54,329 nucleotides of DNA from an uncultured Oxalobacteraceae bacterium (GTDB taxonomy: Bacteria > Pseudomonadota > Gammaproteobacteria > Burkholderiales > Burkholderiaceae_D). Made by a program: the position numbers and the translations under genes. The stretch spans positions 1 to 54,329 of the forward strand of contig CAITOF010000114.1 in NCBI GenBank assembly GCA_903893945.1. Direction: 5' to 3'. The notes under the pieces are model-generated. The model searched no databases, was not told the DNA's origin, and saw only the letters and a program-made list of their open reading frames with translations. Position 1 is the stretch's first letter, and each line of letters begins with the position of its first letter. This document shows, piece by piece, positions 35,524 to 43,280 of this stretch.

Positions 35524-36942
35524 ATGAAAATTTACCCGGTCATTCTTTCCGGAGGTTCCGGTACACGTCTCTGGCCACTGTCACGTTCAGCCAAGCCCAA
35601 GCAGTTGCTGCCCCTGGTATCGGGTTACTCCATGTTACAGGAGACTGTCCTGCGCCTGAAACTGTGGCCGGAATTGATGCCACCGCTATTCGTATCCGGG
35701 CATGAGCACCGGTTTATGATAGCTGAGCAGCTTCGTGAAATTGCCGTCGACCCGCTTGATATTCTGCTGGAGCCGTCCGGAAAAAATACGGCACCGGCCA
35801 TTGCTGCTGCTGCACATTTTTTGATGAAGCAGGACCCGGAAGCAATAATGCTGGTGTTACCGGCCGATCATGTCATCGATGACGTTGATGCGTTCAAAGA
35901 GGCTTTTCTAAGAGGAAAATCTGCCCTGATGTCGGGTGCACTGGTCACGTTTGGTATCGTCCCGACCGCACCTGTGACGGGCTACGGCTATATTCGGCGG
36001 GGTAAACCGCTGGAACTGACGACGGCGTGTTATGAAGTGGCTGCCTTTGTTGAAAAGCCGGACGCTGACAAGGCCCGCGAGTACCTGTCGTGCGGTGATT
36101 ATTTCTGGAATAGCGGTATGTTTCTTTTTCATGCTGAAGTCTTTCTGCGCGAACTCGGTCCGGTACGTCCCGAGATGGTGCGGTTGACCGGCGATGCCGT
36201 AAGGAATGCCTATCATGATCTGGATTTCTGCCGTCTGGAGGAACAGGCGTTTGCTTTATGTCAGTCAGAATCGATAGATTATGCCGTAATGGAACACGCC
36301 AGCCATGCTGTCGTGGTAGCCGCCGACATTGGCTGGAACGACGTTGGTTCATGGAGTGCGTTAATGGATGTGCTGGACTGTGACAGCGACTGTAATGCCA
36401 TTCGCGGCGATGTTTATGCGCTCAACACCAGTGACAGTCTGGTGCGCGCTGAAAACCGGTTTGTAGCCACAATTGGGGTCAGGGATCTGGTGATTGTTGA
36501 AACGGCCGATGCGGTACTGGTGGCTCATAAGGATCACGTGCAGGACGTTAAACAGGTGGTGGATTATCTTAAACTGAATAAACGTAGTGAACATATCAAC
36601 CACACCAAAGTGTACCGACCCTGGGGTCATTTCGAGGAGATCGATACAGGGTCACGCTTCCACGTCAAGCGCATCACCGTCAATCCCGGACAGAAGCTGT
36701 CACTGCAAATGCATCATCATCGTTCTGAACATTGGGTGGTAGTGAAAGGAACCGCATTGGTGACCTGTGCTGACCGGACAACACTGATTTCTGAAAATGA
36801 ATCCACCTACATTCCGATTGGCCAGAAGCACCGTCTGGAAAATCCCGGAAAATTGCCGCTGGAACTGATTGAGATTCAAACCGGCAGTTACCTGGGTGAA
36901 GACGATATAGTCCGTTTTGACGATATTTACAAACGGGTCTGA
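35524..36942 (+). CDS. manC: Mannose-1-phosphate guanylyltransferase / mannose-6-phosphate isomerase
   Basis: A 472-residue bifunctional enzyme. Residues about 1-330 are the GDP-mannose pyrophosphorylase part, with ILSGGSGTRLWPLSRSAKPK, FVEKPDADKAREYL and the metal-site region YFWNSGMFLFHAE. Residues about 355-472 form the type II phosphomannose isomerase cupin (FHVKRITVNPGQKLSLQMHH and HRSEHWVVVKG). It makes the GDP-mannose used directly by glycosyltransferases and as the substrate of Gmd. Its length equals the usual ManC/AlgA size. Confidence 0.96.
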   Translation: MKIYPVILSGGSGTRLWPLSRSAKPKQLLPLVSGYSMLQETVLRLKLWPELMPPLFVSGHEHRFMIAEQLREIAVDPLDILLEPSGKNTAPAIAAAAHFLMKQDPEAIMLVLPADHVIDDVDAFKEAFLRGKSALMSGALVTFGIVPTAPVTGYGYIRRGKPLELTTACYEVAAFVEKPDADKAREYLSCGDYFWNSGMFLFHAEVFLRELGPVRPEMVRLTGDAVRNAYHDLDFCRLEEQAFALCQSESIDYAVMEHASHAVVVAADIGWNDVGSWSALMDVLDCDSDCNAIRGDVYALNTSDSLVRAENRFVATIGVRDLVIVETADAVLVAHKDHVQDVKQVVDYLKLNKRSEHINHTKVYRPWGHFEEIDTGSRFHVKRITVNPGQKLSLQMHHHRSEHWVVVKGTALVTCADRTTLISENESTYIPIGQKHRLENPGKLPLELIEIQTGSYLGEDDIVRFDDIYKRV

Positions 36943-36998
36943 GACTGCCTGGCCGGGTCTGAGTCTGCTTTTTCCGTGGTTTGAAAGAATGGCGTTAC

Positions 36999-38042
36999 AT
37001 GTTATTAAAGCGATGCGTGCGTACCATGGGTGTGGTCATTCTGCTGCTTGGCCAGGCGCACTGTGCCTGTTCGGCGAATCCGGTCAGGACGAAAAAGGTG
37101 GCTTACAGTCTGGGACCTGAAAGTCTCGCCGTTGTGATTAATGATGCGAACCCGAACAGCATTGAAGTCGCTGAATATTACCGCGTTGCCCGCCATGTGC
37201 CGTTGCAGAACATGATCCACGTGCGTATTGAAGGCAGTCCGCACAAATTGTCGGCGGCTGCTTTCAATGAATTAAGGAAAGCGATCGAACTGCAATTGCC
37301 GGACAACATTTCAGCCATGGTGCTGGTGTGGACTGCTCCCTATGCGGTGGAATGCAATTCCATCACATCTGCCTTGACGTTAGGCTACGATGCCACGCAG
37401 TGCGAAAAAAGCTGTTCGCCGGGCAAATTGAACCCCTATTTCGACTCAAGCTCGACAGATTCACTGCATGAGAAAGGCTTGCGGTTATCCATGTTAATGC
37501 CCACTGAATCCGTCACTCTGGCAAAAGCGTTAATCGATCGCGGTATAGCAGGCAAGGACATAAATACGCCGTCGTCCGCCTACCTGTTATCGACCAGTGA
37601 CGCAGCACGAAACGTACGGGCAAGGTTTTATCCGCCGTCGGGTATTTTTCCGCAAAAAAATCTGAGGCTGAAGTCAATCCGGGCGGATTTCATCCAGGGT
37701 GAAGCCGATGTCATGTTTTATTCGACCGGGCTGAAGTTTGTCCCCAGCCTGGATACCTTGCACTTTTTACCCGGTGCACTCGCCGACCATCTGACGTCGT
37801 TCGGGGGTGATCTGTTGGGACAGGACCAGATGAGCAGCCTGCGCTGGCTGGACGCAGGTGCCACGGCCAGCTTTGGCACGGTATCGGAACCCTGCAATTT
37901 TCCGCAGAAATTTCCCCAGCCCTCGATATTGCTGAAACATTACTTATTGGGTGCATCGGCCATTGAAGCCTACTGGAAAAGCGTGGCATGGCCAGCTCAA
38001 GGGTTGTTTATCGGCGAACCGTTGGCTGCACCGTATCGATAG
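36999..38042 (+). CDS. TIGR03790-family exosortase-associated protein
   Basis: A 347-residue exported protein (signal about residues 1-25, MGVVILLLGQAHCACS). The phrases LAVVINDANPNSIEVAEYYR, ARHVPLQNMIHVRI and AMVLVWTAPYAVECNSITSA match the TIGR03790 family, which is reported only in genomes with an exosortase and has no assigned function. The C-terminal half includes WLDAGATASFGTVSEPCNFP. The start is set at the ATG at 36999; a TTG at 36981 is also possible. It lies 14 kb downstream of xrtB, within the same plus-strand block, supporting a link to PEP-CTERM surface work. Confidence 0.85.
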   Translation: MLLKRCVRTMGVVILLLGQAHCACSANPVRTKKVAYSLGPESLAVVINDANPNSIEVAEYYRVARHVPLQNMIHVRIEGSPHKLSAAAFNELRKAIELQLPDNISAMVLVWTAPYAVECNSITSALTLGYDATQCEKSCSPGKLNPYFDSSSTDSLHEKGLRLSMLMPTESVTLAKALIDRGIAGKDINTPSSAYLLSTSDAARNVRARFYPPSGIFPQKNLRLKSIRADFIQGEADVMFYSTGLKFVPSLDTLHFLPGALADHLTSFGGDLLGQDQMSSLRWLDAGATASFGTVSEPCNFPQKFPQPSILLKHYLLGASAIEAYWKSVAWPAQGLFIGEPLAAPYR

Positions 38043-38164
38043 CGCGTGGCCATTTTTAATGTGGGTTTTGGAGTTAATTCGCTTCGGAAATAATGCAGCG
38101 GTCATAATCCTCGCGTAGATTTCTTCTGGAATTCAGGTTGGGAGCCAAAAAATGGAGGTATTTC

Positions 38165-38866
38165 TTGTTTAAATCATTGCTTCTGAAATTTCCGTGGCTT
38201 TATAAACAGGTCCAGGCCATACGTGACCATTTTAGTCACCGAAAATGCCTGAAGCGGGGATCGTACGCGCAGCACCGCGAAGATGTTGAAATAATGAAGC
38301 TGTTAAGCCGCGCGAACGCACACGGCCCTTATGTGGATGTGGGTTCAAATCATCCGTTTAAAATAAATAATACTTATCTCCTGTATCTGAATGGCTGGAG
38401 GGGCCTTTGCATAGACCCGCTCCCGCGTTTCACAGATTTATACCGGCAATGGAGACCTGACGATGTGTTCGAATGCGTCGGCATCGGTGAACAGAGTGGC
38501 GAGATGACCTTGTTTGAGTTTGAATCGGATGTGCTTTCTACACTGGACCCGGTGCTGGCAGATCAGTATCGGCAGATGGGGTATAAATTCAGAAGAGAGT
38601 TGCGAACAAAGATCCGGACCATCGATGCACTGCTGGAATCGTGCGCAATATCAGCACCGATTTCATTGCTTTCGGTAGACATAGAGGGACATGAGTTGTC
38701 CGCACTGAAGTCCATCACTCTTGACAAGTGGAAACCGGCATTTATCTGTCTTGAGGCGTATACGGCAGACGGGAAGAGTAACGAGCCAGCGATTCGTTAC
38801 TTGCATGAAAATGGATACCGCGTTGAGAACGATATGGGTTTGAACCTGCTGTTCAGCCGACACTGA
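38165..38866 (+). CDS. FkbM-family methyltransferase
   Basis: A 233-residue SAM-dependent methyltransferase of the FkbM family. The SAM site is YVDVGSNHPFKINNTYLLYL and the family phrase GLCIDPLPRFTDLYRQWRPD follows; later come LLSVDIEGHELSALKSI (conserved acidic motif) and FICLEAYTADG. No ATG starts the frame before residue 44, so I take the TTG at 38165, which has GGAGG six bases upstream; a farther TTG at 38138 has no good ribosome site. FkbM enzymes O-methylate sugars or polyketides, so decoration of the exopolysaccharide is likely. Confidence 0.86.
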   Translation: MFKSLLLKFPWLYKQVQAIRDHFSHRKCLKRGSYAQHREDVEIMKLLSRANAHGPYVDVGSNHPFKINNTYLLYLNGWRGLCIDPLPRFTDLYRQWRPDDVFECVGIGEQSGEMTLFEFESDVLSTLDPVLADQYRQMGYKFRRELRTKIRTIDALLESCAISAPISLLSVDIEGHELSALKSITLDKWKPAFICLEAYTADGKSNEPAIRYLHENGYRVENDMGLNLLFSRH

Positions 38867-39045
38867 AGCCGTTGCTGATTCTACCGTTTCTATCCGGCGC
38901 CGCGCCTGGCCCCGCTATGAAATGGCAGCACGAATATGGTGCAAGCTCATTTTTAGATCATAAAAGGCAGGATGGGTGCAACGGCGATTATGAACAATAC
39001 GTGGACTGGCCGCGCCATTCCAGGCGGCATATCGATGAAACATTT

Positions 39046-39723
39046 ATGACATCCTGGCACCTGATAACAAACTTCGGCTCCAGCATCAACACGATGTCGA
39101 TGGCGCTATTTATAGCCATGGGGCTGGTTGCAAACATGGAAAACCGCATGGCGTTTTACTGGTGCACGCTATTTGGCGCAGCGATGCTTTTGGTGGTAGT
39201 GACAAAAATCGGATTTATTGGATGGGGCGTCGGTATGGAAGCGATCGACTTTACCGGTATCAGCGGTCACGCAACCCGGGCGGCTGCGGTCTATCCGGTA
39301 TTGTTTTTTTTGATATTTCAGCGTGCACCGGAACGATTGAATGTGGCACCGGTCTGCGCTGGCGTTGCTGTCGGGATTCTGATTTCAGTTTCGCGATTCG
39401 CAGTCCACGTGCACTCTGTGTCCGAGATTCTGGCAGGGTGGATGCTTGGCAGCGCCATCGGTGGGCTGTTCTTGTATCGAATCAAGGGTCGTGAGTTGGT
39501 GATACCACGCGTCTGGCTGGTTCTGGCGGGTGCGGTGCTGGTGGTGGCGATGCCACTGACCGGGCAGCTCCAGTCGGATGGCATGATTACCCGGCTGGCA
39601 TTGGCCCTGTCCGGGCGGGAACGACCATTTACCCGAACTGATTGGAAGGCTGTCCAGCCGGTACGCGAGCCTGACCGGTTGACCCGTGTGCCTTGGCAAA
39701 TGCGTGCGCCGTTTTTCAAATAG
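39046..39723 (+). CDS. PAP2-family membrane phosphatase
   Basis: A membrane protein of about 225 residues with around six helices. The PAP2 signature is recognisable in three parts: KIGFIGWGVGMEAIDF (motif 1 region), SGHATRAAAVYPVLFF (SGH, motif 2) and SRFAVHVHSVSEILAGWMLG (SR-x5-H with glutamate where aspartate is usual, motif 3). It may recycle undecaprenyl pyrophosphate during polymer synthesis. The frame is open upstream to 38872, with an ATG at 38917, but those 58 residues are polar and unlike the family, so I start at the ATG at 39046; this choice is uncertain. Confidence 0.72.
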   Translation: MTSWHLITNFGSSINTMSMALFIAMGLVANMENRMAFYWCTLFGAAMLLVVVTKIGFIGWGVGMEAIDFTGISGHATRAAAVYPVLFFLIFQRAPERLNVAPVCAGVAVGILISVSRFAVHVHSVSEILAGWMLGSAIGGLFLYRIKGRELVIPRVWLVLAGAVLVVAMPLTGQLQSDGMITRLALALSGRERPFTRTDWKAVQPVREPDRLTRVPWQMRAPFFK

Positions 39724-39818
39724 ATAAAGGGTGACAGGCAAATGCAGGATGACAGGCAACGACATCGACAGACTTTAGCAGGGTGGCAGGAAACGGCTGT
39801 TTTTTCAGGGGATACTGA

Positions 39819-40832
39819 ATGACCATATTGGTGACAGGTGGGGCAGGTTACATTGGCTCGCATACCTGCCTTGAATTACTTAATCAGGGTTACGATGTCC
39901 TTGTTGTCGATAATTTCTGCAACAGCAAGCCGGTTGCCCTGCAGCGGGTTCAACAGATTACGAGGCGACCGCTGTCAATTCATCACCTGGACGTTCGGGA
40001 TAAAGCCGGTTTGCGCCTGCTTTTTGCACAGCACAAAATTGATGCAGTCATTCATTTCGCCGGCCTTAAATCAGTCGGCGAATCGGTCCATCAGCCATTA
40101 CATTATTATGACAACAATATATCCGGCACTCTTGCGCTGCTGGAAGTGATGAATAATTCGGAATGCCGGAAACTGGTTTTCAGTTCTTCGGCGACTGTCT
40201 ATGGCGATCCTGAAATGGTGCCAATTACCGAAAGTTCGCCGGTCGGTTCGACGACCAATCCCTACGGAACAAGCAAGCTCATGCTTGAACAGATACTGTG
40301 CGACTGGCAACGCAGCAGACCGGATCTGCATATGGCCCTGTTGCGCTATTTTAATCCAGTCGGCGCGCATGAAAGCGGATTGATAGGCGAGGATCCCAAT
40401 GGCATACCCAGCAACCTGATGCCTTACCTGTCGCAGGTGGCTGTTGGGCGGCGGGAATGTCTGCAGGTGTTTGGTAATGACTACGACACACATGATGGAA
40501 CCGGGGTTCGTGACTACATCCACGTTGTCGATCTGGCCAGGGGGCATTTGGCGGCGCTTGATTATCTGGACAGGAATTCGGGACTGATAACCGTGAATCT
40601 GGGCACGGGCTATGGCTGCAGTGTGCTTGAATTGATCAGCGCTTTCGAAAAGGCCAGCGGTCGCAAAATTCCCTACCGCATCGTCGAGCGCCGGTCCGGC
40701 GACATTGCGTGCTGTTTTGCTGATGTATCACTGGCCAAAGCGAAGCTGGGCTGGAAAGCCCTGTTTGGGATTGACCGGATGTGCCAGGATTCGTGGCGCT
40801 GGCAATCGGCGAATCCTGACGGATTTATCTGA
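39819..40832 (+). CDS. galE: UDP-glucose 4-epimerase
   Basis: A 337-residue GalE. It has the NAD loop MTILVTGGAGYIGSHTCLEL, the catalytic serine region VFSSSATVYGDPEMVP, YGTSKLMLEQIL (YxxxK) and RYFNPVGAHESGLIGEDPNG. The enzyme interconverts UDP-glucose and UDP-galactose, here probably for the exopolysaccharide. The ATG at 39819 is preceded by AGGGGA. It is the last gene of the plus-strand block, followed by a good terminator. Confidence 0.96.
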   Translation: MTILVTGGAGYIGSHTCLELLNQGYDVLVVDNFCNSKPVALQRVQQITRRPLSIHHLDVRDKAGLRLLFAQHKIDAVIHFAGLKSVGESVHQPLHYYDNNISGTLALLEVMNNSECRKLVFSSSATVYGDPEMVPITESSPVGSTTNPYGTSKLMLEQILCDWQRSRPDLHMALLRYFNPVGAHESGLIGEDPNGIPSNLMPYLSQVAVGRRECLQVFGNDYDTHDGTGVRDYIHVVDLARGHLAALDYLDRNSGLITVNLGTGYGCSVLELISAFEKASGRKIPYRIVERRSGDIACCFADVSLAKAKLGWKALFGIDRMCQDSWRWQSANPDGFI

Positions 40833-40862
40833 CCCGATAGATTTTAACCCGTTGAAACCTGG

Positions 40863-40913
40863 CGCGGACGTGCGCCGTGTGCAGCTGGGTGATAACGTCC
40901 GCGGTGTTTTTTT
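40863..40913 (+). terminator. Rho-independent terminator after galE
   Basis: CGCGGACGT (40863-40871) and ACGTCCGCG (40895-40903) form a perfect 9-bp GC-rich stem with a 23-base loop, followed by GTG and seven Ts up to 40913. It would stop the galE operon just before the convergent GST gene, whose stop codon begins at the edge of the T-run. Confidence 0.75.
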
Positions 40914-41529
40914 ACTTGCTGGTGCGCTCTGTCCAGGATTTGACGCCGCCGTGTTCGCTGACCGATCTGTAGATTCGGTTCAACTTGGGGCAGGCGTCAA
41001 ACACAGTGGTCGGAATATGATCAACCACACCTGACACGAACCAGCGGACGATCATGTACAGTTTCAGGTCGACGACATTAATGCTGGCGCCGCCAACGAA
41101 CGGATGATCGCCAAGCAGCTTTTCAACATTCTGACCCCAGGTCGGCAGATAGTGGCGTCCCAGTTCTTCACGCGCCGCACGCTTTTGTGCTTCATCAGAA
41201 ATACGCAAGGTCGGTCCGACCTGATGGCGCAGTTCTTCAACATAGCTCATCAGTGATTCATGAAATGCGGCTTCATAGTTGTCCTTTGGATGCAGCCCGT
41301 ATTCCCGACCTATATACACCAGTATGGCGTTTGATTCGGCAATCGGCGCTTTTCCGGCAAGCTCAAGAATCGGCATGGCACCAAATGGTGTTTTCGGTTT
41401 CAGCGCTGGCCAGTCGGCGCCGGGAATGCGCACATCATCGAAGTCAACTCCGCTCAGGTGCAGCGCCAGTCGGCACTCTTCACCGCGGCTACCGGCAAAA
41501 TCAAAGTAAATCAAACGAGGCTTGGACAT
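40912..41529 (-). CDS. Glutathione S-transferase family protein
   Basis: A 205-residue GST. The thioredoxin-like N-terminal domain has LIYFDFAGSRGEECRLAL (Tyr near residue 8 as the likely catalytic residue of sigma/mu-like types), the cis-proline region FGAMPILELAGKAPIAESNA (with the ES pair that holds glutathione) and an all-helical C-terminal domain with GGASINVVDLKLYMIVRWF. AAAGGAAA precedes the ATG. It converges on galE and seems to be a single gene unrelated to the polysaccharide block. Confidence 0.92.
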   Translation of the reverse strand: MSKPRLIYFDFAGSRGEECRLALHLSGVDFDDVRIPGADWPALKPKTPFGAMPILELAGKAPIAESNAILVYIGREYGLHPKDNYEAAFHESLMSYVEELRHQVGPTLRISDEAQKRAAREELGRHYLPTWGQNVEKLLGDHPFVGGASINVVDLKLYMIVRWFVSGVVDHIPTTVFDACPKLNRIYRSVSEHGGVKSWTERTSK

Positions 41530-41955
41530 GATCTGTTTCCTTTAATAGGGTAAATTGCGCCGGGGGAGGTTCTTTTTCAGGTCGCCGGTCGCCGACACTC
41601 TCAATTAATTGGCCTGTCTGCTCAGGCAGGTTGCTGCGTTCTTGCCGCAGAACCTGACCGAATTGAGGATTGCATATTAGCATCTTTTTGTGGCCACTGT
41701 TTTGCGGTCGGGCTATTATCGAACCACAAGCGTCCTGATCGGGTCGGTCGATCACGGGATTTGCGCCGACGGGTATGAGAAATACGTGGAATTGGTCCTG
41801 CAAAATCGCAAAATATTAGCAAAACAACCTGTACTTATTTTGCGTCAGAGAATATTCTTAAACGGCAGGCAACCGCGGACAGGTCGACCGACAGTTTCAC
41901 GCCATGTTTAACTGATAAGTTGCTGATAGGCACAGTGCTGTAAAGGAAAAACATT
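41530..41955. other. Intergenic region between GST and the small-protein/regulator pair
   Basis: These 426 bases should hold the promoters of the two divergent units on either side. The right part is AT-rich (about 41790-41870), as expected for a promoter. The short open frames seen on both strands have no family features or ribosome sites and I do not call them genes. Confidence 0.4.
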
Positions 41956-42264
41956 ATGAATTCCGCAAGACTGGTTATAGATGGATTGCATCATATCGAT
42001 GGATTGGTTCCGGTCGATTGTGACGCACCCGTCGGCACCCGGGGACTTCAGTTTTCCGTATGGGGAACATTGGCAGCGATTCAACAGGCCACCTCGGAGC
42101 TGATTGGCGGCCGGACTTTGGCTACCGTGAATGGAGAGCGCGTGCATATTGTCGCCAACTCGGTGGTTGAAGTCGACCACCCTGACAGTCACCAGATTAA
42201 TGTCACCGCATCCTTCATAAAATCAGGGGACATTGACAGGTACGTTGACACAAAGGGTAAATAA
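41956..42264 (+). CDS. Small protein of unknown function coupled to a response regulator
   Basis: A 102-residue protein that I do not recognise. It has no signal peptide or membrane helix, and its sequence alternates in a way that suggests mostly beta structure (RGLQFSVWGTLAAIQQATSE, RVHIVANSVVEVDHPDSHQI). AAAGGA lies before the ATG at a good distance, and the stop is three bases before the next ATG, so it is co-translated with the CheY-like gene. It might bind or tune that regulator, but nothing in the sequence proves it. Confidence 0.7.
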   Translation: MNSARLVIDGLHHIDGLVPVDCDAPVGTRGLQFSVWGTLAAIQQATSELIGGRTLATVNGERVHIVANSVVEVDHPDSHQINVTASFIKSGDIDRYVDTKGK

Positions 42265-42267
42265 ACC

Positions 42268-42642
42268 ATGGACGTTCAAATAATTGATGACAATGAAATG
42301 ACCCGCACCTTGTTGCACACGATCCTCGTCAACGATGGTTACAAAATAGTGGGCGAATCAAAAAGCAGTAAAAGTGGTCTGGAAGACGCTCTGAAACTGA
42401 AGCCGGATGTCATCTGCCTTGATATTCTGTTCCCGGATGGTAATGGCGTGGAGGTGCTGAAACAACTGTCCAGAGAATTGCCGAAAACGATAGTACTCAT
42501 GGTGACCGGAAAACGGGATGTGGACACAGTCAAAGAATGCATGCAAAACGGCGCCAAAGGGTTCATCATCAAACCGTTCAATGCCACCACCGTCATCAAA
42601 ACGGTCAGAGAAGCCGTACTGCGTGCGGCCAAAGCGGAATAG
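42268..42642 (+). CDS. Single-domain response regulator (CheY-like)
   Basis: A 124-residue receiver domain without an output domain. The active site is complete: acidic pair Asp7/Asp8 (QIIDDNE), phospho-acceptor Asp52 (VICLDILFPDGNGVEVLKQL), Thr80 (MVTGKRD) and Lys102 (GFIIKPF). No histidine kinase gene is adjacent, so the partner kinase lies elsewhere. It probably acts by protein-protein contact, like CheY or Spo0F. It shares an operon with the unknown protein encoded three bases upstream. Confidence 0.92.
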   Translation: MDVQIIDDNEMTRTLLHTILVNDGYKIVGESKSSKSGLEDALKLKPDVICLDILFPDGNGVEVLKQLSRELPKTIVLMVTGKRDVDTVKECMQNGAKGFIIKPFNATTVIKTVREAVLRAAKAE

Positions 42643-42836
42643 CGCAGAAACTGAGGCGGGCACCATGGTTCCAGGCAGTCACGCCAGGCTGGTTCGCTAC
42701 CGGTCCGGAACATATTGCGTATCCATCCGGCAATCGTCATAATAATTACGATAACAATATGTTTAACCCAATAATTAAAAGTTCCGTTACAATAAGCACC
42801 CGAATTTGACCCATCGTAAGCCCATTGACAAACAGC

Positions 42837-43199
42837 ATGTTCAGCCATCGCAACCCGGTAAATCTCAGAGAATCAGGCACAGCAGTCATGTTGCGCAGAC
42901 TCTTGTTCGGGAATTGGCGCGCCTGGGTCGCTTTGGTCACCGTCCTGGCATTTGTTTCAATATTGGCAATAGCTGCCACGCATCACCATGCGAGCACGGC
43001 CGAAGATCAGGCCTGTACCGTCTGCAGCGTTGCTGTACAAAAAATTACCGATACCCCTCTTGTCGACCTGCCAGAGATGGTGGCCGTACTGTTTTTCTAT
43101 GCATTATTCGTTGCAGAATCGCGCGTTATTGCGCATGTAATTTCCCTTTACTTACCCCCCAGCTGCGGGCCGCCACGCCGCTCACCCGCGATCTGCTGA
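42837..43199 (+). CDS. DUF2946-like small membrane protein
   Basis: A protein of about 120 residues with one N-terminal membrane helix (WVALVTVLAFVSILAIAA), then a histidine cluster and Cys pair (THHHAS and ACTVCSVAV), a second hydrophobic stretch, and a tail LPPSCGPPRRSPAIC. This pattern matches DUF2946-type proteins, which are often found next to copper-related TonB-dependent receptors. A TonB-dependent receptor gene follows here. The start is uncertain: TTG 42825, ATG 42837 and ATG 42888 are all in frame, and none has a strong ribosome site. A metal-handling role is only inferred. Confidence 0.68.
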   Translation: MFSHRNPVNLRESGTAVMLRRLLFGNWRAWVALVTVLAFVSILAIAATHHHASTAEDQACTVCSVAVQKITDTPLVDLPEMVAVLFFYALFVAESRVIAHVISLYLPPSCGPPRRSPAIC

Positions 43200-43280
43200 T
43201 CGCATCCCTTAAATTCCACGACGACTGAATCTGCGAAGTAATTCGCGTATTCGTTTGGCTATTACGTTAAAAGGTTTACC

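Noticed and set aside
38872..39045. N-terminal extension of the PAP2 frame
   Set aside because: The extra residues are polar, start with TTG or a weak ATG, and do not resemble other PAP2 proteins; kept only as an alternative start.
41501..41803. Minus-strand 100-codon frame upstream of the GST gene
   Set aside because: No ribosome site, no family similarity, and it overlaps the GST start and its promoter region.
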